The position numbers were made by a program, and so were the translations under genes. A stretch of DNA of 52,478 nucleotides from an uncultured Chitinophagaceae bacterium. GTDB taxonomy: Bacteria; Bacteroidota; Bacteroidia; Chitinophagales; Chitinophagaceae. The stretch lies in the NCBI GenBank assembly GCA_903907815.1, contig CAIVPM010000380.1, forward strand, positions 1 through 52,478. The letters are read 5' to 3'. Positions within the stretch are counted from its first letter, which is position 1; each line of letters opens with the position of its first letter. Below are positions 42,997 through 52,221 of the stretch, piece by piece. The notes under the pieces are model-generated. The model was not told the origin of the DNA, searched no databases, and saw nothing but the letters and a program-made list of their open reading frames with translations.

Positions 42997-43953
42997 TTAT
43001 ATTACAAAACCTAAATCAAGAAAGTCTGCCAGGTCATCGCCAGTAGCATTATCATAATCCTGCTGTGCCTGTTGCAACTCATCAAAAGAGTAGTTGCCAA
43101 TAGGGGCAATATTATTTGCAACATAAGTAAGGGTGCGGGTTACAGCCCATGAAAATCCTAAGCCCAATGTAAGAACAACAATAAAAAAGTTGCCAATCAT
43201 TAATTTTGCATAACCACCACCGGTAGCATTGGAACGAAACATTACGCCACGGCCATTCTGATATAATTCCAGATTATTTACATAGTAATTAAAGATATCT
43301 TTCTGCCACCAGAAGCCATAAATACCTAATGTGAAAATGGTGAGGAAATAACCTTTTAAGTTTAAGAAGAAATATTCTGCGCCATCGCCATTATAACGAA
43401 ATTCGGCATTACCAATACGGATATGCCCTACAACATATTTTCTTAAATCTATTTTGAACCATGCGCCATAAAAACCAAGGGTAATGATGGTAAAAAAGAT
43501 TCCTTTTAAGAACAATAAAAACAGTTCTTTTCTATCGCCGGTATAGCCAAAACGAATACCTCTCCAAACAGTTTTAGCCATACGATATTTATAAGAACCA
43601 TGAATGGCTATTGGCAATATGGACAGGAAGAATAAGTAAAAGAATAAAAGTGCAAATTGTTTCATGCCGTCGGAAAGCAGAAAAAAGAACAGACCATACC
43701 CTACCAACAGAAATATAACGGCTTTTACAAAGCCTTTAAACATTTCTTTTCCTGTACCGGTAAATGCCAGTGGATGTTCTTCGAAGATTGTCTGACTATA
43801 CAGGTATTGTAGCTTAGCTGCTTTAGCCCAGGGATAATACAATCCCAGCGTTAGCATGGTAAGAATAGCGTTTACAATTTGAATTTTAAAAAGATCGATT
43901 CCCTTTCCAGTAAAGGAAAGTTTGTAAATGTTTACTTCTGGTTGATTCTCCAT
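42997..43953 (-). CDS. YjgN-family (DUF898) membrane protein
   Basis: A 318-residue polytopic inner-membrane protein of the DUF898 family. The family hallmark repeats in each half: LTMLTLGLYYPWAKAAKLQY, FTIITLGFYGAWFKIDLRKY, LTIFTLGIYGFWWQKDIFNY and VLTLGLGFSWAVTRTLTYV. Each opens with T-L-G and an aromatic patch at the end of a membrane span. Function is unknown. It is the first gene of a two-gene unit with the M48 protease 16 bases downstream. Confidence 0.92.
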   Translation of the reverse strand: MENQPEVNIYKLSFTGKGIDLFKIQIVNAILTMLTLGLYYPWAKAAKLQYLYSQTIFEEHPLAFTGTGKEMFKGFVKAVIFLLVGYGLFFFLLSDGMKQFALLFFYLFFLSILPIAIHGSYKYRMAKTVWRGIRFGYTGDRKELFLLFLKGIFFTIITLGFYGAWFKIDLRKYVVGHIRIGNAEFRYNGDGAEYFFLNLKGYFLTIFTLGIYGFWWQKDIFNYYVNNLELYQNGRGVMFRSNATGGGYAKLMIGNFFIVVLTLGLGFSWAVTRTLTYVANNIAPIGNYSFDELQQAQQDYDNATGDDLADFLDLGFVI

Positions 43954-44045
43954 TTTGCAGTATTTAGTTGCGATAAAAATAAGGAAAACTATAAATGGAA
44001 AGTATTTATCTAAAATTATTTATTTTCACGCATTAATTTTATGCA

Positions 44046-44945
44046 ATGAAATATAGTGCTAAGAATACACTTGCAATAGTGGTATTGGTAATGATAGTCA
44101 TTATCTCTTCCTGTAAAAAATCGGATGACGGAGGTACTTTGTTGCCGGTAATTACTACACCCGATCCACATGTTGCATTGGTATTAAAAGATGTTTCATA
44201 TGGCACAGATTCTTTACAGAAAGTAGATATCTATCTTCCTGCAAACAGAAGTATAGATAGCACTAAGATATTGTACCTGATACATGGTGGTGCCTGGACT
44301 GCAGGGGATAAGAAAGACTTTGATTCTAATGTAATAGTTATGAAAACATTGTTGCCACAATATGCCTTTGTAAACATCAATTACCGCCTGGCTACTTTTA
44401 CGGGTATTAATGAATGGCCTACGCAGATAAATGATGTAAATGCGGCGATAGACTTTGTAACGAATAAAAATAGTTATTATCAGATTAATAATAATAAGTT
44501 GGCTGTAATGGGGGCGAGTGCAGGCGCTCAGTTAGCTTTGTTGAAAGGCTATAACTTCAATAGCAATCATAGTATAAAAGCTGTAGTGGATTTATTTGGC
44601 CCTACCGATTTAATTGATTTGTACAACCATCCTGCCAATCCAACTTATCCGCTGATGTTACAGATATTTATGTCTGGGACACCTGCTACAAACAATGCTA
44701 ATTATGTAAGTGGAAGTCCGTTATACTCCGTAAATGCAAGTGTGCCGCCAACTATAATATTTCAGGGTACGGCAGATAGTACCGTGCCTATGCGTCAGAG
44801 CGATAGTTTGAACTTACGGTTAACAAATGCAGGGGTAACAAAGCAATACATTACCTATACAGGAGAGGGGCATGGATGGGCAGGTAATAATCTGATAGAT
44901 ACTTATAATAAAGCAGCGGCTTTTCTGGTAGCAAATAATAAGTAA
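44046..44945 (+). CDS. Alpha/beta-hydrolase (esterase) lipoprotein
   Basis: A 299-residue lipoprotein esterase of the BD-FAE / carboxylesterase-like group. The signal ends IISSCKK with Cys23 as the lipidation site. The oxyanion motif is HGGAW, the nucleophile elbow GASAGAQ, the acid Asp in GTADSTVPM and the base His in GEGHGW. All are present. Substrates may include polysaccharide acetyl esters or short acyl esters. It is convergent with malQ, sharing a strong bidirectional terminator. Confidence 0.88.
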   Translation: MKYSAKNTLAIVVLVMIVIISSCKKSDDGGTLLPVITTPDPHVALVLKDVSYGTDSLQKVDIYLPANRSIDSTKILYLIHGGAWTAGDKKDFDSNVIVMKTLLPQYAFVNINYRLATFTGINEWPTQINDVNAAIDFVTNKNSYYQINNNKLAVMGASAGAQLALLKGYNFNSNHSIKAVVDLFGPTDLIDLYNHPANPTYPLMLQIFMSGTPATNNANYVSGSPLYSVNASVPPTIIFQGTADSTVPMRQSDSLNLRLTNAGVTKQYITYTGEGHGWAGNNLIDTYNKAAAFLVANNK

Positions 44946-44972
44946 TAGAGTGCTTAGTAACTTTTAATAAAT

Positions 44973-45023
44973 AAAGAGAAAGAGGTTGAATTTATATAAG
45001 ATAAATTCAACCTCTTTCTCTTT
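44973..45023. terminator. Bidirectional terminator between the esterase gene and malQ
   Basis: A perfect 23-bp stem, AAAGAGAAAGAGGTTGAATT... paired across the 5-base loop ATAAG (44996-45000), with T-rich tails in both directions. It is the longest perfect hairpin in the window. Confidence 0.9.
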
Positions 45024-45024
45024 T

Positions 45025-45059
45025 CATTCAACATTTAAAATTCATCATTCAACACAATG
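45025..45059. repeat. ATTCAACATTTAAAATTCA word, copy 2
   Basis: CATTCAACATTTAAAATTCATC followed by ATTCAACACAATGA; nearly the same as 23741-23775. Confidence 0.6.
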
Positions 45060-45061
45060 AA

Positions 45062-47947
45062 TTAATTTCTTCCGCTTCTTTCTATTAAGCCTTTTAAATC
45101 TGTATTGAAGTTGGTTTCATTCATCAGTTGTTCCAACCCTAAATGCATTCTGTAGCGCCAATAATGTTTAGGATTTGCAGGCACATTTATTCTTTCATCA
45201 TTTGGGTTCTCAATTCTTAACTGATCATCAATTCCCATTAAATCCTGCAACTGGAATATCGACCACATAGCAGGTGAATAAAGGTGTTGGACTACAATTA
45301 ATCTGTTGATCCATGCTTCGCAGAAATAAGGAGCACCGCCTTCTTTACCTAAGTCGTGATTATAGAATTGCTGCATCTTGGCTTTATCTTCTTCCCACCA
45401 ACCACGAATAGTACTCATGTCATGAGTAGATGGCGTAACAACACTTAAATAAGGAGCATCGTTAGGATGGAAGAATTCCTTGGTGTTATCCTTTGGCATT
45501 CTTTGAATCTCGAGGCTTAATAAACCTAACTGTTTCATTAAATCCGGAACACAGGCAGGTACAAGTCCAAGATCTTCTCCGCAGATAAGCATATTGGTTA
45601 CCCTACGTAATGCAGGCAATTTATTCATAGCTTCCTTCATCCAGAAATCATCCTGACGACGGAAGAAATAGTTTACATAAAGTTCTTTTAAGCTCTCTTT
45701 TACAGTATGATCAAGATACTTGAAAGATAAAGTGCTTTCCATATTAAAACGGAAGTGGAATGCAGTAGCATTGCTACCTTCTTCTTCAAAGAAAATCACA
45801 TTGCTGATTAAATCGTACAGACCAATCTTGATTTTATTATTGAAATCATTTTGTTCTTTAGCTTCAAAATAAGTTTCCACTTTTACCTGTGTATCAAACT
45901 CTTCCCTTAAGGTATAATTGCCATACCCTGCATTGTTCAAGAAGTTATTTTTAATATAAGTATCATCCTGTCCAAATTGATCGTGCAATACTGCATCAGT
46001 AATAAATGGACGGTTATAACGCATATAATCAAAATGAATTCCTTTTTGGTTCAGTTCATTTATACGTACTGGTATTGCCGGAACAAAATGACCCATAATA
46101 CCTTCAACAGCATTTAAAGGGATGCTCCATATACGGAAGAAACCAAGGATATGATCTATTCTAAACGCATCGAAATAATAGTTCATTTGCTCGAAACGTT
46201 GTCTCCACCAGGTAAAGCCGTCTTCTTTCATTCTGGCCCAGTTGTAAGTAGGGAAACCCCAGTTCTGACCTTTTACTGCAAAGTCATCAGGAGGTGCACC
46301 TGCCTGTGCATTCATGAAGTATAGTTCTGGCGATTGCCATGCATCGGCACCATAACGATAGATACCTATAGGAATATCTCCTTTAAATACCAGCTTTTTA
46401 GAATGCGCGTAATCAGTAGCTTCTTTTAATTGTACATGCAATAAATACTGCACAAAACTGTGTATTGCAATAGCATCAAAATTGTCTGCTTTACTACTGG
46501 TAAGTTTATCTACATCAGTAGTAGCGTAACTATTGTTTTCAGGCCAGTTGTAGTAATTGGAAGTTCCATAAAGGTCTCTTAAATAACAGAAAACCGTGTA
46601 TGGCTGAAGCCAGTGTTTATTGTTGTTACAGTACTCTTTATATTCTTTTGATGCAAATACTTTGTCTTTTAATAATGGATACAGCTTGGCAATAACTTTC
46701 CACTTTAGTTTTATTACCCCTTCATAATCAATCTGAGGTAGATTGTTTAGTTGTACTCTTTCTTCTTCAAACTCTTCCATTAAAGATTGATCGGAAGTAA
46801 GGGAAGGAATATGAAGGTAAATAGGATGCAAGGCAAAAGCAGAAATGGCAGAATATGGATAAGAATCTGTCCAGGAATGATTGGCTGTTGTATCGTTAAT
46901 AGGTAATATCTGCAATAGTTTCAGCCCTATCTGATGTCCCCAGTCGGCTACTAATTTAATATCATTAAATTCTCCAATACCCCAGCTGTTTTTACTACGA
47001 AGACTAAATACCGGAATAGCTACTCCCGAACCTTTCCAGTGATGTAAAGGAACTTGCAGGAAGCCATCGTTTATAATAGTCAATTTATTTTCTGAAGCAC
47101 CATCAAACAACATTCTATTGTTACCATTTTCGAAACGGACAAACTTCTTTTCTGTTACATTATAGATACCATATTTGTAAGCAAAAGGAACCTGTGTTTT
47201 GGTAAGGTTTAAATAAGCCTCATAGCTATCCGACCCTTCGGAACGGCTCATAATAACTGGCTCCAGTTTATTCCAGTCGCCCAACTGTTTATTACTACCT
47301 AATAAACAAACTGTTTCACCTTCAGCCAGTAAAGGCGTTTTAATTCTGAATACATGGGTTACTGTCGCTGGCTTTTTAGTTTCAGCAACTGTATAGTTGT
47401 TTTTGAATATTACGTTCTTAAATGCTGCTGTATAAAATGCATTTTCGTAGTAGCCAGCATGATTCCATGCATCCAGCATCAGTATACTTTTGCTTTTAAG
47501 ATCGGATAGATTTATTTTTCTATCATTATCAGCATCATATATGTACGAACCATCTGCATTTTGTAATAAGTAGTGGTAAGAAATTTCTTTTTCATCGTAA
47601 TAGTCTCCCTCTATTAATAACTCGGCAGTCCATATTCCATCATTCAGGAAGTGCATTGGGATTGCTTTTGTTACATCACCATTACCAAATATTTCGTGGT
47701 TTCCGGTAATAAAAAGGTTTTGACCGTAGTTGGTATGAAATACAATATGAAAGAATACCGTATTCAATAAATTCTTATTCACTGGAGTAACATTTTTTGT
47801 TTCCATAATCTTCTTTTCAATTACAGGTTCTTTAATTTTTTGACTTACTTTCTTAGGAGCTTTTGTTTCTTTTTTGGGAGACAAATTACCAACAGAATCT
47901 TTCTTTTTAGCAGGTGTTTTTACACCTATTTTTTCAATAGCAGCCAC
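45062..47947 (-). CDS. malQ: 4-alpha-glucanotransferase with two CBM20 domains
   Basis: A GH77 amylomaltase of 961 residues that moves glucan segments in glycogen/maltodextrin metabolism. Two starch-binding CBM20 modules come first (FHIVFHTNYGQNLFITGNH and VFRIKTPLLAEGETVCLLGS), then the GH77 barrel with nucleophile Asp598 in FRIDHILGFFRIW and the acid/base region CGEDLG. The Bacteroidota form is known to carry such CBM20 pairs. Translation probably starts at the GTG at 47947, since a near-consensus TACTTTAG box is at 47968-47975; an in-frame ATG at 47806 would drop a Lys-rich leader of 47 residues. Confidence 0.92.
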   Translation of the reverse strand: MAAIEKIGVKTPAKKKDSVGNLSPKKETKAPKKVSQKIKEPVIEKKIMETKNVTPVNKNLLNTVFFHIVFHTNYGQNLFITGNHEIFGNGDVTKAIPMHFLNDGIWTAELLIEGDYYDEKEISYHYLLQNADGSYIYDADNDRKINLSDLKSKSILMLDAWNHAGYYENAFYTAAFKNVIFKNNYTVAETKKPATVTHVFRIKTPLLAEGETVCLLGSNKQLGDWNKLEPVIMSRSEGSDSYEAYLNLTKTQVPFAYKYGIYNVTEKKFVRFENGNNRMLFDGASENKLTIINDGFLQVPLHHWKGSGVAIPVFSLRSKNSWGIGEFNDIKLVADWGHQIGLKLLQILPINDTTANHSWTDSYPYSAISAFALHPIYLHIPSLTSDQSLMEEFEEERVQLNNLPQIDYEGVIKLKWKVIAKLYPLLKDKVFASKEYKEYCNNNKHWLQPYTVFCYLRDLYGTSNYYNWPENNSYATTDVDKLTSSKADNFDAIAIHSFVQYLLHVQLKEATDYAHSKKLVFKGDIPIGIYRYGADAWQSPELYFMNAQAGAPPDDFAVKGQNWGFPTYNWARMKEDGFTWWRQRFEQMNYYFDAFRIDHILGFFRIWSIPLNAVEGIMGHFVPAIPVRINELNQKGIHFDYMRYNRPFITDAVLHDQFGQDDTYIKNNFLNNAGYGNYTLREEFDTQVKVETYFEAKEQNDFNNKIKIGLYDLISNVIFFEEEGSNATAFHFRFNMESTLSFKYLDHTVKESLKELYVNYFFRRQDDFWMKEAMNKLPALRRVTNMLICGEDLGLVPACVPDLMKQLGLLSLEIQRMPKDNTKEFFHPNDAPYLSVVTPSTHDMSTIRGWWEEDKAKMQQFYNHDLGKEGGAPYFCEAWINRLIVVQHLYSPAMWSIFQLQDLMGIDDQLRIENPNDERINVPANPKHYWRYRMHLGLEQLMNETNFNTDLKGLIERSGRN

Positions 47948-48096
47948 AAGTTAATCGTTTAGAACCGCTAAAGTAATATAATTAATGTGTAAAATACACA
48001 CATTCGGTGTAAAATTTTAATATTTAACCGACATTTTATAGAAGGGGCTTGCTTTTTAGGGCTTAATATTATCTAAGCTGATAAGATATCAAATAA

Positions 48097-48135
48097 AAAA
48101 AGCCTTTCTAATGTTACTTAGAAAGGCCTTTAATA
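48097..48135 (-). terminator. Terminator after the M43 protease gene
   Basis: Minus strand: GCCTTTCTAA-gtaaca-TTAGAAAGGC followed by TTTTTTTATTT. Confidence 0.88.
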
Positions 48136-48153
48136 AACAATGAAACTATTGTA

Positions 48154-50748
48154 TTAATCTTTAATGAATTTAGTTACTTTGATATCCATTTCATTCTTCA
48201 CCATCAGTACATAATTTCCTTTGGCAAGATTGCTGATATTAATCTTATAAGTTTGTGTACCTAAAGCTGTTGTTACTTGATTTTCGTATACAACTCTTCC
48301 CAGATAATCAACAATCTGAATGGTGTTTTTAGTATTGTTATTAGTAGAATTTGTTACTTCTACATTTATAACACTCGTAGCAGGATTTGGATAAACAATT
48401 ACTGCTTGTTTTTCTCCAATTTTAACTGCAATAACGTTGCTGTACGAGAACTTGCCATCATTATCAATAGATTTTAAACGATAGTAAATTACGGATGTTC
48501 TTAATCTATAAGCGCTTTCGTCGATGAACTGGTAAAAGCTATTTGAACTTGTTGTTCCAATCGCTTTTTTAGTGCCTATTTTTTCAAAAGACTTACCATC
48601 TATACTTCTTTCAATTTCAAAAATGTTTACGTTCGATTCATTTACTGTTTGCCATTTGCAGGTTATGTTGTTTGTGTTTTGCTGACCAACAAACTGCACT
48701 AATGTTAGCGGTAAAGGAGCTTTAGTATAAATGTTGATGTTATCTATATAAAGGTTCTGACCGTTGCCGTTAATTGTTTTGAATGCTAAATAGAATGGTG
48801 CATTTCTATAGCTTGTTAAAGGAATTACCACAGAAGAAGTTTTCCAGTCAGAAGCAATAGCTGTCCAGGCAGTATTCGATGTTCTTGCATTGGTAGGTAA
48901 AGTTGTACCACCATTTCTCCATAAAGAAGTCCATGTAGCAGTTGAAGGATCACAATTGGTAGTAGCAACTAACATTAGTGTATCTTTCTTGGAAGCTGCA
49001 GCGGTAGACTTTAAGATATAAGCATAATCGAAACTGATGAAAGCAGAGTCGGTGGTATTGTTAAAGTTAATACCTGGAGATAACAGGTAATCTAAATCAC
49101 CTACAGCAGAATTACCAAACATAGTAAGGGAAGCACATGCAGTACCTGTTTTAGCAGCTGCAGTAGTTCTTGCAAAAGTATTAGTACCGCTGGTAGGATT
49201 GTACACTTTCCAGCCATTAACTGTAGGATTGAAAGCAGGATCTTCGAAGCCTTCAAATATTGGCAAAGTAGAAGCAGGAACTGGTGCATTATTAAAGTTT
49301 ACCACTTTAGTTAAGGTATCATCATTGGTAAAACTATCTACCACACCATTAGGACTACTGGTAAAAAATTTAAGCACATTTGTACCATTGATAAGATGCT
49401 GAACTGGTAAAGAGAAAACAGCACTTTTTGCATAATCTAATTTTGTGGTAAAAGTTTGTTGAGCTATTAAATTGCCATTATTTAAAACGCCAATGGTAAT
49501 GGAAGTTAATAAGTTAGCACCATAGTTGGTAACCTGTAATTTTGGCGTAAAGGTATCTGCACCACAAGCAGGTGTTCTATAGGTTACGGCAGTACAACCA
49601 ATCATTTCGCTTCCGCCCGGATTTACTATGGCATTAGCTGTAGCATTATTTTTAGGAATACTATCTGGCAATAAATAACCCTTGGTAGTCCAGTATCCTG
49701 GTCTGAAATTATCTATTACATATTGCATTCTGGTAACCTGACTTTTTGTAAATAAGGTAAGTACAGCATCATCGCTATAGTCCATATAGTTTTGAAACAT
49801 TTTTGCGATAGATGGGGTACAACCATTTTTAGCACCTACAGCTGGTTTACCATAAGTAGCAGCACTGGTAGGAGGAGTATCATCGTTTGCTGCAGTAATT
49901 AAATTTGCAGGAAGAGCCATACCAGCGGATGATAAATTGGTAGTAAAATCTACACTGGTACATCCACCCTGAAAAGTATGGTATAGTCCCATGTTGTGCC
50001 CAATTTCATGCACAGAGGTACGTGCTAAATTGTAAGCTGCAGCACTGTAACAGGTGCTATGGGAAAATCCTTGATAATCACAACAAATACCATCAATTGA
50101 ATTACCAGTCTGGAATGCTGGGCCAATTTCAGGAGAAATACCTAATAGACCTAATGCAGAACCATCACCTACCCAAAGGTTATAGTATTGGGTAATATCC
50201 CATGGTGGTAAACCTCCTGCTGCTGTTTTAATGGTTTGAGGGTTACCTCCACCAATTACTCCAGCACCAATTTTACGTTCAATACCAGTGGTGTACTTGC
50301 CATTAATATCTCTACGAGCTAAGGTAAAACGAATCAGTGAATGACCTCTTACACTATAGAAAGAACTTCCATTAGCACTATCCGGATTAAAACCACTATA
50401 ATCTAAGTTTAGTCTGTTGATGAAATATTGTACATCATCATCAGTAATAATGTTAGGGTTTGGTAGCACTATATGTACTACTACCGGTATAATAACGGTA
50501 TCGCCATTTGCAAAACTTTTTGCAGTTCCACCTCTGCGGGCAGTAACAGTAGTAGGGTGAATTCTGATGTAGTTGTCAGCATCTTTTTGTTTGGCTTCAA
50601 AATCTGCTTTGAAAGCCGGATCAGATAGAAGCCTTTGCTGAATAGCTTCTTCTGTACCACAACGATGCATGGTTTGCGCTTTAGGTGTGCTAAATATTGC
50701 TAATAAAGCAATGCACAATAAAGCAAACTGGGGAAATTTAAAACTCAT
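48154..50748 (-). CDS. Secreted M43-family (pappalysin-like) zinc metalloprotease, T9SS cargo
   Basis: An 864-residue secreted protease. Signal peptide (FALLCIALLAIFSTPKAQ), a propeptide of ~65 residues, then the M43 catalytic domain with HEIGHNMGLYH (His247, Glu248, His251, His257) and the Met-turn NYMDYSDDAVL. Residues ~390-480 form an adhesion or CARDB-like module and ~490-670 a MAM/jelly-roll-like module (ILKSTAAASKKDTLMLVAT; LYIDNINIYT). The last ~80 residues are a type A T9SS sorting domain (VIVYPNPATSVINVEV ... LAKGNYVLMV). All catalytic ligands are present, so it is an active extracellular protease in prediction. Confidence 0.92.
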   Translation of the reverse strand: MSFKFPQFALLCIALLAIFSTPKAQTMHRCGTEEAIQQRLLSDPAFKADFEAKQKDADNYIRIHPTTVTARRGGTAKSFANGDTVIIPVVVHIVLPNPNIITDDDVQYFINRLNLDYSGFNPDSANGSSFYSVRGHSLIRFTLARRDINGKYTTGIERKIGAGVIGGGNPQTIKTAAGGLPPWDITQYYNLWVGDGSALGLLGISPEIGPAFQTGNSIDGICCDYQGFSHSTCYSAAAYNLARTSVHEIGHNMGLYHTFQGGCTSVDFTTNLSSAGMALPANLITAANDDTPPTSAATYGKPAVGAKNGCTPSIAKMFQNYMDYSDDAVLTLFTKSQVTRMQYVIDNFRPGYWTTKGYLLPDSIPKNNATANAIVNPGGSEMIGCTAVTYRTPACGADTFTPKLQVTNYGANLLTSITIGVLNNGNLIAQQTFTTKLDYAKSAVFSLPVQHLINGTNVLKFFTSSPNGVVDSFTNDDTLTKVVNFNNAPVPASTLPIFEGFEDPAFNPTVNGWKVYNPTSGTNTFARTTAAAKTGTACASLTMFGNSAVGDLDYLLSPGINFNNTTDSAFISFDYAYILKSTAAASKKDTLMLVATTNCDPSTATWTSLWRNGGTTLPTNARTSNTAWTAIASDWKTSSVVIPLTSYRNAPFYLAFKTINGNGQNLYIDNINIYTKAPLPLTLVQFVGQQNTNNITCKWQTVNESNVNIFEIERSIDGKSFEKIGTKKAIGTTSSNSFYQFIDESAYRLRTSVIYYRLKSIDNDGKFSYSNVIAVKIGEKQAVIVYPNPATSVINVEVTNSTNNNTKNTIQIVDYLGRVVYENQVTTALGTQTYKINISNLAKGNYVLMVKNEMDIKVTKFIKD

Positions 50749-50964
50749 TTAATCCAATTTTTGGTAATATAATTTGTATAAAGAAGCCGTGAATGTATAA
50801 AAATAAAATAATATACATAAAATATGGGCCAAAAACATAATTTTTAAGCTAAAAACTTACAAAATCTTATTTATCTTACCCTAATGGAGAAAGGAGAATA
50901 CTTCTTCTGGCAAGAACTCAATCAAGCAAAGACGCTGATAATACATTCTAAATGGTGTCGGACA

Positions 50965-51200
50965 AAATAATGACTAAGACTAACAGCTTATTGGATAAGA
51001 CTAACAAAAACTTGGATAAGACTAACAAAATATTGACGAAGACTATCAACTTATTGACGAAGACTATTAAAATATTGGCGATGACTCATAACTTATTGAA
51101 GTTGCTAGCAACTTATTGATTATGTTTCATAACTTATTGAAGTTGCTGACAACTTATTGACGAAGACTATCAAAATATTAATTATGACTCATTATTAAGT
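50965..51200. repeat. Degenerate 21-bp tandem repeat, locus 4
   Basis: About ten units such as ATAAGACTAACAAAATATTGA and CGAAGACTATCAACTTATTG, mostly 21 bp with some of 20. From 50970 one frame starts with ATG and reads leucine heptads (DKTNKIL, TKTINLL, TKTIKIL) for 49 codons before it is broken by a 20-bp unit. The rest of 50749-50964 holds nothing I recognise. Confidence 0.85.
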
Positions 51201-51268
51201 TGTAGAGACTGATGAATATATACGATTGGGGAGAATAGAGCAGAAAGAATACTTGAAAACAGATTAGC

Positions 51269-51306
51269 GAATTAGCGGATTAACGAATTAGTGGATTAAC
51301 GAATTT
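51269..51306. repeat. GGATTAACGAATTAGTG repeat, copy 2
   Basis: The same two 16-bp words as at 26192-26231, directly before the hairpin at 51309. Confidence 0.65.
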
Positions 51307-51308
51307 CT

Positions 51309-51344
51309 ACACGTCTGACGATGAGCGCCAATCGTCTGACGTGT
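51309..51344. repeat. CGTCTGACGA hairpin, left of the TA locus
   Basis: ACACGTCTGACGA / TCGTCTGACGTGT around the loop TGAGCGCCAA, with a single T-T mismatch. The copy at 52222-52265 has the same loop and mismatch, but its outer arm has a changed base pair. A 65-codon open frame that begins in the hairpin (51321-51518) is not supported as a gene. Confidence 0.8.
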
Positions 51345-51530
51345 GAGCACTTCTGCTTGGAAGTACTCTCTAATGGCAATAAAGGGAAAGGTGCGGAAGG
51401 TGTGTTTGTGAGACGTCAACCACTAGATAAAGAGTTGTTTAATGCCTTTAAAGTAAGGGTTGCACTGTTTTACATAACAGCTATGAACGAACCTAAAGTT
51501 AAAATAGTTTCTTTTTAACGAAACCGCCCT

Positions 51531-51538
51531 TATATTTG
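51531..51538 (+). promoter_or_regulatory. -7 box of the decayed toxin-antitoxin operon
   Basis: TATATTTG, 18 bases before the ATG at 51557. It rules out the TTG at 51536 as the true start. Confidence 0.5.
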
Positions 51539-51556
51539 TCTATAATATTAAAATGG

Positions 51557-51849
51557 ATGGACAAGCTTTTTGATATTGTATTTTTAGAAGATGCGTTTGC
51601 TTTTCTGAAAGAGCTTGACAAGAAGCATTACGAAAAGATATTATACAATATTCGTAAAGCACAAACAGCAAATGACCCAGAACTTTTCAAGAAACTTACA
51701 GAAGAGATTTGGGAATTCAGGACACTTTGGTAATATCGACCCATGGATTTATAAAAAAACGCAGTAAAGTACCTGATAGTGAAATTGCCAGAGCAAAACA
51801 ATTGCGTTTAAAATACTTTGAAGACAAAGAGAAACAAGTTAAAAAATAA
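51557..51849 (+). pseudogene. RelE/HigB-type toxin with an internal deletion
   Basis: The first 58 codons (MDKLFDIVFLEDAFAFLKEL ... KKLTEEIWEFRTLW-stop) and the tail in another frame (LVISTHGFIKKRSKVPDSEI ... KQVKK-stop) are both clear parts of a Gp49-like RelE/HigB toxin. The middle, about 20 residues including the core strand, is missing, and the tail is out of frame, so a deletion that is not a multiple of three removed it. The antitoxin gene follows by 4 bases. The toxin cannot be active. Confidence 0.85.
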
Positions 51850-51853
51850 ATAA

Positions 51854-52168
51854 ATGAAAACATATACATTAGACCAGGTTCAGGATGAACTTATTGGTGA
51901 AATTGGTACTGCTAACAGGGACAGATTTGAGTACGAATTACAAATGGACTTAATTGGTAAAGCGATTAAACAAACACGTCAAGAACGAAATTTGACTCAA
52001 GAAGAATTAGGTAAACTTATTGGTGTACAAAAGGCTCAGATTTCAAGACTTGAAAGTAATGCTAGTAATGTGACAATGGACACGTTGTTAAGAGTTTTTA
52101 CTGCATTGAAAGCTAAAGTTAAATTGCAAATTGAGCTACCAAACTTAAACATCAACATCGTTCAATAA
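51854..52168 (+). CDS. HigA-type antitoxin (XRE helix-turn-helix), toxin lost
   Basis: A 104-residue antitoxin with an intact helix-turn-helix (AIKQTRQERNLTQEELGKLI and GVQKAQISRLESNASNVTM, residues ~37-75). The N-terminal lead (YTLDQVQDELIGEIGTANRDRFEYELQ) matches that of the other RelE/HigB partner antitoxins. It is downstream of its now broken toxin, and the pair is bracketed by two nearly identical hairpins. It may remain as a repressor of its own promoter or guard against a related toxin. Confidence 0.88.
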   Translation: MKTYTLDQVQDELIGEIGTANRDRFEYELQMDLIGKAIKQTRQERNLTQEELGKLIGVQKAQISRLESNASNVTMDTLLRVFTALKAKVKLQIELPNLNINIVQ

Positions 52169-52221
52169 CGAAAGCTAACAACAAACAGTTTTGCAACTGC
52201 GGTGGTAAAAGGCTTAAATTT

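Noticed and set aside
51321-51518. 65-codon open frame between the left hairpin and the toxin remnant
   Set aside because: It starts inside the hairpin and has no domain; some coding-like composition (VFVRRQPLDKELFNAFKV) might reflect an old gene fragment, but this is not enough.
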